This document shows, piece after piece, positions 49,777-58,015 of a stretch of DNA of 58,059 nucleotides (position 1 is the stretch's first letter; the number at the start of each line of letters is the position of its first letter). Below the pieces are notes generated by a model. It searched no databases and was not told the origin of the DNA. It was given only the letters and a program-made list of their open reading frames with translations. A program made the translations under genes and the position numbers. Source of the DNA: Amycolatopsis circi (GTDB lineage: Bacteria > Actinomycetota > Actinomycetes > Mycobacteriales > Pseudonocardiaceae); assembly GCF_003385235.1 (NCBI RefSeq), contig NZ_PQIA01000046.1, positions 1 to 58,059 on the forward strand. The letters are read 5' to 3'.

Positions 49777-50565
49777 TCAGACGGAGGCGGGCCGGTACAC
49801 GCTGACCTTGGCCAGTCCGCCGAGGCCCGGATCGACAGGGCCGTGGTTGTAGAGGGCGCCGCCGTCCCCGGCGACGCCGATCACCGGGTGGTGGTCGGGC
49901 AGCAGCAGCGGCTCCACGACGACGACGTCGCCGCTGTGCACGCCGCCGGGCACGTCGCCGAAGGTGCGCGCGGTGCCCGAATAAACCTCGATCAGGCCGA
50001 CGCGCGCCTGGTTGTCGGCATCGCCGGCCAGCCAGTCGTTGAAGTCCGCGACGCCGTGGAAGCGGGCGTCGGTCAGCGGATGGTCGGCGAGCCTGCCCAG
50101 GTCCGCGTCGCCGAGGTAGCGCAGCACGTTGCCGACCGAGGACGGTTCGCCGTGCGCGCCGGTGCTGTCGGTGATCGCCGCCTCGGCCAGGTGCGCGGCG
50201 TGCGGGGCTCCCCAGATCGACGTCAGCGGCGACCCAGAAGACCCAGACGACCCAGCATGGCCGCCGCCGTAGCCGTCGGAAACCGCTTCGTCGGCACTTT
50301 GGTAAGCGTCCGCGCTGTGCTTGACCAGGCCGTTGATTTCCTGCAGCAGCTGCAGCAGCGAACGCACCGCGGTCACCTGTTGCGAGTGCAGCGCCTCGTT
50401 CGCCGCCGCGACGACGCTGCCGAAACTGGCGAACGTCGTCGGCTGCAGGACGAGCTTTTCCAGGTCTGCGACGGCGTTGATGCCGTGGGCGATGATGCCG
50501 CCCACGTTGCCGACGGTGGAGCGCATGGCCTCCGGCTCGGCCCGGTACTCGCCGGTCGTGCCCAT
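49777..50565 (-). CDS. EspC/DUF2580-like ESX substrate with C-terminal domain
   Basis: 262 residues. The first 95 are a helical hairpin beginning YRAEPEAMRSTVGNVGGII, like EspC/DUF2580 proteins, ending in a YQSAD motif that fits the general YxxxD/E type VII secretion signal. After a Gly/Ser linker, the C-terminal 150 residues form a separate domain (NVLRYLGDADLGRL, FNDWLAGDADNQARVGLIEV, HSGDVVVVEPLLL, HPVIGVAGDGGALYNHG). The last part recalls NlpC/P60-like barrels, but the catalytic cysteine is absent, so enzymatic activity is doubtful. First gene of the eccD operon, divergent from eccC. Confidence 0.65.
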   Translation of the reverse strand: MGTTGEYRAEPEAMRSTVGNVGGIIAHGINAVADLEKLVLQPTTFASFGSVVAAANEALHSQQVTAVRSLLQLLQEINGLVKHSADAYQSADEAVSDGYGGGHAGSSGSSGSPLTSIWGAPHAAHLAEAAITDSTGAHGEPSSVGNVLRYLGDADLGRLADHPLTDARFHGVADFNDWLAGDADNQARVGLIEVYSGTARTFGDVPGGVHSGDVVVVEPLLLPDHHPVIGVAGDGGALYNHGPVDPGLGGLAKVSVYRPASV

Positions 50566-50700
50566 GGCTCACCCTCCCGGTCTCCTGCGGTCGACGCACC
50601 GGTGCGGGGCGTCCGCGCAGAGCGTAGGTTCGCGCCGCCGGGCGAGCGGACGGCAAAAGTACCCACCGCGACCGGACAACGGGCGGCCAAAATACGGGGC

Positions 50701-53700
50701 ATGAGTTCCCCCCGCGACCGCCTTGGCCTGCTCGGCGAGCAGCCTGGGGAGATCATGCTGCAGTCGCCGCCGATGCTGCCCAAGAGCGGTTCCGGCGGCG
50801 TGATGCAGCTCATGATGTTCCTGCCGATGATGCTCGGCATGGGCGCGATGTCGTTCGTCTACATCGGACGCGACGGCGGGGTGATGACCTGGATCTTCGG
50901 CGCGCTGTTCGTCACCGCGATGGGCGGCATGATCGTGATGTCGCTCGGCCGCGGCGGCATGGCGAAGAAGGCGCAGATCAACGAGGAGCGCCGCGACTAC
51001 CAGCGGTACCTCGCCGGCCTGCGCACGCGCGTGCGCGCGGTCGCCGACTCCCAGCGCGCCACGCTGATCGCGCAGCAGCCGGATCCGGCGGACCTGTGGG
51101 CGTACGTCGAAACCGACCAGCACTGGGACCGCCGCCGGGGCGACCGCTCCTTCGGGATGGTGCGCGCGGCCACCGGTCCGCAGCCGCTCGCGACACCGTT
51201 GCGCGCGCCGCAGATCGCGCCGCTGGAAGAGCTGGACCCGGTTTCCTCCACCAACCTCAAGCACTTCATCCAGACTTTCTCGACCGTCGAGGGACTGCCG
51301 GTTTCGGTTTCGCTGCGCTCGTACGCGGCCGCGACGCTGTCCGGCCGCCGGTTCGACGTGCTCGGGATGACGCGCGCGGTGCTGGCGCAGCTGGTCACTT
51401 TCCACTCCCCGACCGACCTGCGCGTGGCGTTCTGCGTCGCCCCGGACCGTTCGCACGACTGGGATTGGGCGAAGTGGCTGCCGCACGCCACCGCGCCGGT
51501 GCTCGCCGACGCGACCGGCCCGCGGCGGCTGTTCGCCGACAACGCCGCGGAACTGGCGCGGTTGCTCGGCCCGGATCTGGGCGACCGTCCGGCGTTCTCG
51601 CGTCGTGGTGCGTCCGTGGATCTGCCGCACCTCGTGCTCGTCGTCGACGGCGGCGACTCCCACGGCGAACCGCGGCTGCTGGCCGAAGAAGGCCGGCTGG
51701 GCGTGACGGTGCTGGAAGTCAGCGGCGACCAGCCGCGCGCGACGTCGACCGACCGATTGCTGAGCCTGCACATCTCGCCCGACCAGCTCGGCATGGTGGT
51801 GCTCGACGGCACCGAAGCGCGGCTCGGCTTCCTCGGCATGCCGGACCGGCTCGACCACGGCGCCGCCGAAGCGCTGGCCCGGATGCTGACGCCGCTGCAC
51901 CACGGCGGCGCGGTGGTCAGCGAACAACCGATGTCCTCGACGTTCGGGCTGGCCGGGCTGCTCGGCATCGGCGACCCGCGCGACACCGACCCGACCGTCA
52001 CCTGGGCCCCGCGCGCCGCGCGCGACCGGCTGCGGATTCCGTTGGGCGTGAACCCCGACGGCCGCCCGGTCGACCTGGACCTCAAGGAATCCGCCGAGGG
52101 CGGCATGGGTCCGCACGGCTTGGTGATCGGCGCGACCGGCTCCGGCAAGAGCGAACTGCTGCGCACGCTGGTCACCGCGCTGGCCGTCACGCATTCGTCG
52201 GAAAAGCTGAACCTGGCGCTGATCGACTTCAAGGGCGGCGCGACGTTCGCCGGCATGACGAACCTGCCGCACACCTGCGCGGTGATCACGAACCTGTCCG
52301 ACGACCTTGCGCTCGTCGACCGCATGGCGGACGCGTTGAACGGCGAATTGCTGCGGCGGCAGGAACTTCTCCACTCATCCGGCAATTACGCGTCGGTGCG
52401 CGACTACGAAAAGGCGCGCGCGGAGGGTACGCCGCTGAAACCGTTGCCGTCGCTGCTGGTGATCATCGACGAGTTCTCCGAGCTGCTGTCCTCGCGGCCA
52501 GAGTTCATCGACCTGTTCGTCGCGATCGGACGGCTCGGCCGTTCCCTGGGGATTCACCTGCTTCTGGCGTCGCAGCGTCTTGAGGAAGGCCGGTTGCGCG
52601 GGCTCGACTCGCACCTGTCGTACCGGATCGGCCTGCGGACGTTCTCCGCCGCGGAAAGCCGCGCGGTGCTGGGTGTCGCGGACGCGTACCAACTGCCGCC
52701 GGTGCCCGGTTCTGCGTATCTGAAGTCCGACAACGACACCCTGATCCGACTGAAGGCCGCATACGTGTCCGGCGAACTCCCGCCACGCAGCCGGATCGTG
52801 CGCTCAGACGGACAACAACTGGGCGTCCTGCCATTCACCCTGGGACCGGTTGAAGTACCAGTCGCCGAACAACCCGCCGCCGAGGCGCCCACAAAGGGCA
52901 CCGGGGAAACGATCATCGGCGCGATGCTGTCCCGTTTGGAAGGACGCGGCCCGGACGCACACCAGATCTGGCTGCCGCCGCTGGCCGAACCGCCCACTTT
53001 GGACCAGCTGCTGCCCCCGATCGGCGAAGACCCGCGCCGCGGCTTGTGTCCTCTCGGCTGGGGCGGCAACGGCAAGCTGACCATCCCGGTCGCCTTGGTG
53101 GACAAGCCTTTCGAACAGCGTCGCGACATGCAGTGGGCAGATTTCTCCGGCGCGGCGGGCAACGCGGTCATCGTCGGCGCACCGCAAAGCGGCAAGTCGA
53201 CATTGATGAAGGACATCGCCGCGATGCTCGCGCTCACCCACACCCCCGTTGAGGTGCAGTTCTTCATCCTCGACATGGGCGGCGGCGCGCTGGCCCCGAT
53301 CGCCGGTCTCCCGCACGTCTCGGGTTACGCCACCCGCCGCGACCCGCAACGCTGCCGCCGGGTCGTCGCGGAACTGGTCACTTTGCTGGAACAACGGGAA
53401 GAATTCTTCGCCGCCCACGGGATCGAGTCGATGGCCGCCTTCCGCGGCCGCCGCGGCGAATTCACCGAAAGCAGCGACGACCGCGAGTTCGGCGACGTGT
53501 TCCTGTTCGTGGACAACTGGACCACGATCCGCTCGGAGTACGAGAAGCTCGAAGAACAGATCACCGCGCTGGCCCAACGTGGTCTGGGCTTCGGCATCCA
53601 CGTCCTGGTCTCGCTGAACCAGTGGATCGGCGCCCGCGCGCAACTCCGCGACGCCATCAGCACCCGCTTCGAACTGCGTCTGGGCGACCCAGCGGATTCG

Positions 53701-54645
53701 TCGATCGACCGCAAGGTGGCTCAAAACGTCCCCGCCGACCGCCCCGGACGCGGCCTGACCGCGGACAAACTGCACTTCCTCGCAGCCCTCCCGCGTATCG
53801 ACTCGGACCAACGCCCAGAAACCGTCGGTGCCGGCGGCCTAGACCTGGTCCGCCGAGTCTCCGCCGCCTGGACCGGTCCGCGCGCGCCCCAAGTCCGCCT
53901 GCTCCCACCAGAAGTCCCGCTGGACTCGCTCCCCGCCGCCCCGCACGGCCGGATCACCTTGGGCCTGGCCGAATCCACCCTGCGCCCCGTCCACCTGGAC
54001 TTCCGGACGGACCCGCACTTCCTGGCGTTCGGCGACGTCGAATCGGGCAAGAGTTCGTTGCTGCGCGCCCTCGTCACCGGCATCTGCCAAACGCACACCC
54101 CCGACGAAGCCCTGATCCTGGTCGGCGACTACCGGCGCGGCCTGCTGGGCGTGGTGGACCAACCGCACCTGCTCGGTTATGCCGGTGCGGAGAACACGTT
54201 GACGGACTTGGTCAACCAATGCGCGACCGCGATGCGCAACCGGCTCCCCGGCCCGGACGTCACGCCCGACCAACTGCGCAACCGCTCCTGGTGGCGGGGC
54301 CCGGACCTGTACGTGGTGATCGACGACTACGAACTGGTCGCCACCGCGGGCCGGAACCCCGTGCTGCCCTTGCTGGAATTCCTCCCGCAGGCAAGGGATA
54401 TCGGCCTGCACCTGATCCTGGCCCGCTCCTCCGGCGGTGCCGGACGGGGTCTGTACGAGGCGGTGATCCAGCGAGTACGGGAACTGGGCTCGCCGGGCCT
54501 GGTCATGTCGGGCGGTAAGGAAGAGGGCGCGCTGGTGGGCGACGTGAAGCCTTCGCCGCAGCCTGCTGGCCGGGGGACGCTGGTGTCGCGACGGCACGGG
54601 ACGGAACTGGTGCAGGTGGCGTGGACCAAGCCGGTGGAGGACTGA
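50701..54645 (+). CDS. eccC: Type VII secretion ATPase EccC (fused EccCa-EccCb)
   Basis: Motor of the ESX channel, 1314 residues. Two N-terminal membrane helices (about 35-80) precede three FtsK/SpoIIIE-type ATPase domains. Walker A motifs: GATGSGKS (477-484), GAPQSGKS (826-833) and GDVESGKS (1111-1118). Walker B differs: IIDEF with Asp590-Glu591 in domain 1, but FVDNW (Asp938-Asn939) in domain 2 and VIDDY (Asp1208-Asp1209) in domain 3. Only the first domain keeps the catalytic Glu, as known for other EccC proteins, where domains 2 and 3 act mainly in substrate binding and regulation. ATG at 50701. Divergent from the substrate-like gene cluster. Confidence 0.96.
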   Translation: MSSPRDRLGLLGEQPGEIMLQSPPMLPKSGSGGVMQLMMFLPMMLGMGAMSFVYIGRDGGVMTWIFGALFVTAMGGMIVMSLGRGGMAKKAQINEERRDYQRYLAGLRTRVRAVADSQRATLIAQQPDPADLWAYVETDQHWDRRRGDRSFGMVRAATGPQPLATPLRAPQIAPLEELDPVSSTNLKHFIQTFSTVEGLPVSVSLRSYAAATLSGRRFDVLGMTRAVLAQLVTFHSPTDLRVAFCVAPDRSHDWDWAKWLPHATAPVLADATGPRRLFADNAAELARLLGPDLGDRPAFSRRGASVDLPHLVLVVDGGDSHGEPRLLAEEGRLGVTVLEVSGDQPRATSTDRLLSLHISPDQLGMVVLDGTEARLGFLGMPDRLDHGAAEALARMLTPLHHGGAVVSEQPMSSTFGLAGLLGIGDPRDTDPTVTWAPRAARDRLRIPLGVNPDGRPVDLDLKESAEGGMGPHGLVIGATGSGKSELLRTLVTALAVTHSSEKLNLALIDFKGGATFAGMTNLPHTCAVITNLSDDLALVDRMADALNGELLRRQELLHSSGNYASVRDYEKARAEGTPLKPLPSLLVIIDEFSELLSSRPEFIDLFVAIGRLGRSLGIHLLLASQRLEEGRLRGLDSHLSYRIGLRTFSAAESRAVLGVADAYQLPPVPGSAYLKSDNDTLIRLKAAYVSGELPPRSRIVRSDGQQLGVLPFTLGPVEVPVAEQPAAEAPTKGTGETIIGAMLSRLEGRGPDAHQIWLPPLAEPPTLDQLLPPIGEDPRRGLCPLGWGGNGKLTIPVALVDKPFEQRRDMQWADFSGAAGNAVIVGAPQSGKSTLMKDIAAMLALTHTPVEVQFFILDMGGGALAPIAGLPHVSGYATRRDPQRCRRVVAELVTLLEQREEFFAAHGIESMAAFRGRRGEFTESSDDREFGDVFLFVDNWTTIRSEYEKLEEQITALAQRGLGFGIHVLVSLNQWIGARAQLRDAISTRFELRLGDPADSSIDRKVAQNVPADRPGRGLTADKLHFLAALPRIDSDQRPETVGAGGLDLVRRVSAAWTGPRAPQVRLLPPEVPLDSLPAAPHGRITLGLAESTLRPVHLDFRTDPHFLAFGDVESGKSSLLRALVTGICQTHTPDEALILVGDYRRGLLGVVDQPHLLGYAGAENTLTDLVNQCATAMRNRLPGPDVTPDQLRNRSWWRGPDLYVVIDDYELVATAGRNPVLPLLEFLPQARDIGLHLILARSSGGAGRGLYEAVIQRVRELGSPGLVMSGGKEEGALVGDVKPSPQPAGRGTLVSRRHGTELVQVAWTKPVED

Positions 54646-54651
54646 GCGGAT

Positions 54652-55226
54652 TCAGTCGAGGAAGACCTCTCGGTGGGTCAGATTGCTCAGGTAGGAGACG
54701 TCCCAGTCCGCGGGCACTTCGCTGCGGACCCGCCGGACAAGTTCCCAGCCCCGCTCGCCGAAACGCCGCCCGGCTTCCTCCGAGGGGAAGGCGGGCGCCG
54801 GGTTGGCGTGGCGTCCCATTCGTCCTGCCACGCGGACAGGTCGCGAGCCAGTTCCGCGCTCAGCCCCAACTCCGGAGATGCCGGATGGACCGATGCGGTC
54901 GCCGAGCTGACGAGCGAATCGAAAAACCATACGGGGCGGGGCCGTCGTGGTGCGGAACCACGTCCCACAACGACTTCGTCGCACGCCACACCGCCGTTAC
55001 CGCCGACCACGCGACCTCGCCGCTGAGCGTCAGCGTCACAACCGCATCAGCCGCAGCGGCCGGGTCCGACCCCGCCTCCGCGATCACCCTCGCAACCAAC
55101 ATCAGCAGACACCCACCCGTCGCCGTCACACCGATCTTCGACGGGAAGCGCAGCAGTCAACGCTTCGAATCCGGCTGCAGCACTGAGCCCGCCAGTCCGG
55201 CAGTACAACCGAATCTCGTATGCCAT
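54652..55226 (-). pseudogene. Frameshifted hypothetical gene next to immunity-like genes
   Basis: The minus-strand frame starts with ATG at 55226 (MAYEIRLYCRTGGLSAAAGF), overlapping the stop of the immunity-like gene by one base. It then continues only if the frame changes three times: to an AEAGSDPAAAADAVVTLTLS and AWSAVTAVWRATKSLWDVV segment, to PVWFFDSLVSSATASVHPAS with ELGLSAELARDLSAWQDEWD, and to FPSEEAGRRFGERGWELVRR ending in THREVFLD. Each segment reads like normal protein, so a once-intact gene of about 190 codons is broken by several frameshifts. Sequencing error cannot be ruled out but would need to strike three times. Confidence 0.65.
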
Positions 55227-55996
55227 CACGCGAGCCGATGCAGGGCCGCGCGCACCTCGGCGAGTAGTTCCTCGTCCGTCGTATCGCCCGGGTCGCGCAG
55301 TGTGGGATCGATCGGATAGTCCTCCAGCACGAAGAAAAGGTGGTTCAGCACCCGCCCGAGCGGGCCCCGCAGCCGCTCGTTCCGTTCCAGGGACAGCATC
55401 CGAGCCGCATACCAAGTCCTCGCGAACTCCGACCCGGTCACTTCCCCGCGAACGAACGACTCCATCGCAGCCACCTGCCGCCCCACTCCGGATTCGGCAG
55501 GCACCTCGCTCCGCTTCGCCCAGGCGTGTTCCACCGGCGGGTACTCGGCTGCGACACCAGGCAGTTCGGGAAACCGCTCAGCCAACCGCGGCACCGTCCG
55601 CCCGAACCGAGCCCGAGCGCCGTCCACACCGCCGAGCACAGCACCGGAGAGAAACAACCGGGTGCCCGCCACCAGCACATATCCCCCGCCGCTAGCGAGA
55701 ACCGCGCCAGACAGATCGGGCACGACGAACAGCACTGAACCACCGCTCGTCAGCTCGGAGTCCACCGCCAGCCGTTCCGTAAGCGTCCCCGGTTCGAGAC
55801 CGCAGCGCAGCACCTCCGTCGCGCCGACGAACCGCGCTCCCGTTCGCAGCCGGTCCAGGACCGCGTCGTCCACTCCGGACGGAGCGGCGATCGGAGCGAC
55901 GGATTTCTCGTCCACCGCAAGCCATTTGTCGGCAAAGCGATGTGGCCCGGCAAGAACAGCGTCGGCGATCCGGTTGTTAAAGTCCACGATGCTCAT
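55226..55996 (-). CDS. Colicin-D-immunity-like domain protein
   Basis: 256 residues with an N-terminal SUKH- or SMI1-like mixed domain (SIVDFNNRIADAVL, LFVVPDLSGAVLASGGGYVL) and a C-terminal helical domain beginning MESFVRGEVTGSEFARTWYA and continuing RMLSLERNERLRGPLGRVLN, with a DYPIDPTLRDP acidic loop. The second domain resembles self-protective colicin-like immunity proteins. It may neutralise a toxin, either exported by the ESX locus or from competitors. It overlaps the upstream gene by ATGA and the downstream broken gene by one base. Toxin partner not identified. Confidence 0.65.
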   Translation of the reverse strand: MSIVDFNNRIADAVLAGPHRFADKWLAVDEKSVAPIAAPSGVDDAVLDRLRTGARFVGATEVLRCGLEPGTLTERLAVDSELTSGGSVLFVVPDLSGAVLASGGGYVLVAGTRLFLSGAVLGGVDGARARFGRTVPRLAERFPELPGVAAEYPPVEHAWAKRSEVPAESGVGRQVAAMESFVRGEVTGSEFARTWYAARMLSLERNERLRGPLGRVLNHLFFVLEDYPIDPTLRDPGDTTDEELLAEVRAALHRLA

Positions 55997-56445
55997 ACTC
56001 CCGGGACTTCGCCGGGAAGCCCGAGAACGGGATAAGCCCCCTCGATCGCAGTCAGCCCAGCCACAACCTCCGCCACCTGCGCATACTCGATCCCCTCGAG
56101 ACGGAACAACAACCGGTTCCCGCTCGAGTGATCAGCGACCGCGACGCCCTCCGCCTCGACGCGGCCGCCCTCGACGGTCACGGTCAGGTCCAGCCAGTCC
56201 TCCAGGGACGTCAGCCGCGCGCTGCCGCCAGACACCGTGCAGGCAGCCAACTCCTGCCGAAAGCCTTGCAATTCATTGGCCCGCAACCCAGCGTCCAGCC
56301 GCGCGGTAAACCCGCCAGAGACGATCTCGATTGGGCTGACCAGCCAGTTCCCGTCCCAGAAATCGTCCGCGCCGGGATGCATTCGCCCGCGCACCGCGAT
56401 CACCAAACGATCCCCGCGCGCCGCGCCGAACGTCACCGTATGCAT
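55993..56445 (-). CDS. Hypothetical 150-residue protein
   Basis: Begins MHTVTFGAARGDRLVIAVRG. Strand-rich middle (WLDLTVTVEGGRVEAEGVAV) and a C-terminal IEYAQVAEVVAGLTAIEGAY. A GGGAGCAGG just before the ATG is a good ribosome site. First gene of a three-gene minus-strand unit with the immunity-like and broken genes; its end overlaps the next by ATGA. The length and strand pattern are reminiscent of small immunity folds, but no family is recognised. Confidence 0.7.
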   Translation of the reverse strand: MHTVTFGAARGDRLVIAVRGRMHPGADDFWDGNWLVSPIEIVSGGFTARLDAGLRANELQGFRQELAACTVSGGSARLTSLEDWLDLTVTVEGGRVEAEGVAVADHSSGNRLLFRLEGIEYAQVAEVVAGLTAIEGAYPVLGLPGEVPGV

Positions 56446-56505
56446 CCTGCTCCCTGGTATCTCCACTGCTGCCAGCATATGCAGTCCACGAGCGAGGGAG
56501 CCCTG

Positions 56506-57189
56506 ATGCCCGGCCTGGTCGAACTGGCCTACACCACCGGCGGAGGCGTCGTCGGCGCCGCGCTGACGAACTACTTCACCAAGGTCCAGGAGCGCCGCCA
56601 GCTTCGCGCCGAGGTCTACCGGCGGCTCGAAGCGACTCGCGCGATCTCCGGCGGTGTGCTCGAAATCCGGGTCGGTTTGCCCCCGAACACCTTGACCGGC
56701 CGGAAATCCGTCGCCAACGCACTCGGCATCGTCGCCGTCCTCGAAGACGGGACGGACGCACACCGCGCCCTCCGCGAAGCTCTGTCCGAGCTGCTCACCG
56801 CGGTGCTGGTCGCCGGAATCCCCCGCCGCGTAGCCGATTTCGCCGCCGGCGCGCACGAACGCGTCCTGGAAAGCGCCGTAGCAGCAACCGTCGACCGACG
56901 ACTCGGCGGAATCCCGGACGCCAACTCCGAGCAACTTACCCAAGCCGCCCAGACTTACCGCGCCGAGACAACCAGACTCCTGCTCGCCGTCCTGTGGCAC
57001 CCATGGCGAGCCCGGCTCCGCACCCGCAGCCGGATCCGCAAACTCCGCGTCGCCGTGCACGCACTGCATCTTCAGCAGGAAGCCGCCGTCGCCGCGCTCA
57101 CCCGTCCGGAGCAAGCCGAGGCCCTCCACCAGCGACTTGACCCGGACGGCACGCTCCGCGAAACGTGGATCGAAGACCGACTTCCGTAG
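56506..57189 (+). CDS. Hypothetical membrane-tethered helical protein
   Basis: 227 residues with a possible short N-terminal hydrophobic helix (VELAYTTGGGVVGAALTNYF) and an otherwise helical, Arg/Leu-rich body (ERRQLRAEVYRRLEATRAI, LLAVLWHPWRARLRTRSRIR). ATG at 56506 has GCGAGGGAG seven bases upstream. Divergent from the immunity-like operon (60 bp). No known domain; short neighbours of phage or conflict loci sometimes look like this, but no support for that here. Confidence 0.65.
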   Translation: MPGLVELAYTTGGGVVGAALTNYFTKVQERRQLRAEVYRRLEATRAISGGVLEIRVGLPPNTLTGRKSVANALGIVAVLEDGTDAHRALREALSELLTAVLVAGIPRRVADFAAGAHERVLESAVAATVDRRLGGIPDANSEQLTQAAQTYRAETTRLLLAVLWHPWRARLRTRSRIRKLRVAVHALHLQQEAAVAALTRPEQAEALHQRLDPDGTLRETWIEDRLP

Positions 57190-57252
57190 GTTACCGGATT
57201 TCCACTTGCCGCCTACGGTCGGGAAATCACCACCGAGGCGGAGGGATTTTCC

Positions 57253-57957
57253 ATGCGTTACGCGAAAGCGGCGGCCGTGGTCGCAGGGGCTGCGATGGCG
57301 TTCGGAGTGGGGGCAGTTGTCCCCGCGAGTGCCGACACGCACATCATCGGCGGCGGCACCGTGAAGTCGGCCCCGTGGGGCGCCCAGGTGTTCTGGGACG
57401 ACGTCACCGATTACGGCGGCTTCGAATGCTCGGGCACGATCATCGCCTCGCAGTGGGTGCTCACCGCGCAGCACTGCCTGAACAAGGGCGGCATGCACGT
57501 CAAGGTCGGCGACGTCGCTCTGGGCCAGGGCACCGAAGCCGCGGTCGACGAGCAGAAGGCCTCGCCCAACGGCGACATCGCCTTGCTGCACCTCAAGTCC
57601 GCAGTGGACACGACGTTCATGAAGCTGGCCGACAAGGACCCGGACAACGGCGCCACCAACCAGATCTACGGCTGGGGCCGCACCAAGGACCAGAGCCCGC
57701 CGTCGGACACGCTCAAGACCGCGGACGTCCAGGTGACCGGCGAGAGCACGGATGCCTTCAACGGCAAGGCAATCGCCAGCAAGGGCGTCACCGGTTCCTC
57801 GTGGCACGGCGACTCCGGCGGCCCGCAGCTGGCCGACGGCGTCCAGGTAGGCGTCTGCTCGACCGGCGAAAACTCCGGCAGCGACGAACACGGCACCCAG
57901 AACTACGCCAGCGTCGCCAACAGCCGAGACTGGATCAAGCAAACCGCAGGCGTGTAA
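57253..57957 (+). CDS. Secreted S1-family (chymotrypsin-like) serine protease
   Basis: Sec signal peptide of 27 residues ending ASA, a three-residue DTH stub, then IIGGGTV at residue 31 (mature N-terminus IIGG). Catalytic His74 (TAQHC), Asp108 (NGDIALL) and Ser188 (GDSGGP). Cys59-Cys75 matches the conserved His-loop disulfide. At the position before GDSGGP, where trypsins have Cys191, the sequence is SSWHGDSGG, so the Cys191-Cys220 disulfide is missing although Cys202 remains. The specificity-pocket residue is Ser, not Asp, so it is unlikely to be tryptic. Ribosome site GGAGGG at 57240-57246. 234 residues. Confidence 0.92.
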   Translation: MRYAKAAAVVAGAAMAFGVGAVVPASADTHIIGGGTVKSAPWGAQVFWDDVTDYGGFECSGTIIASQWVLTAQHCLNKGGMHVKVGDVALGQGTEAAVDEQKASPNGDIALLHLKSAVDTTFMKLADKDPDNGATNQIYGWGRTKDQSPPSDTLKTADVQVTGESTDAFNGKAIASKGVTGSSWHGDSGGPQLADGVQVGVCSTGENSGSDEHGTQNYASVANSRDWIKQTAGV

Positions 57958-57968
57958 CAAAAAACAAC

Positions 57969-58015
57969 GTGAAGGGCTCCTTGAGGGAATCACTTTCCCT
58001 CAAGGAGCCCTTCAC
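57969..58015. repeat. Long perfect hairpin, family B-related copy 4
   Basis: GTGAAGGGCTCCTTGAGGGA and its exact complement flank a 7-nt spacer ATCACTT. Layout and arm ends (GTGA...TGAGGGA, 7-nt spacer starting ATCA) mirror family B, with diverged middle bases. It starts 11 bases after the protease stop codon. Confidence 0.9.

Noticed and set aside
36119..54645. Prophage or integrative element in the type VII region
   Set aside because: No integrase, transposase, phage structural gene, tRNA or att-like pair was found at the edges.
56446..57993. Upstream extension of the minus-strand 150-residue gene through the protease region
   Set aside because: The ATG at 56445 has a good ribosome site, and the extension is antisense to two better-supported genes.
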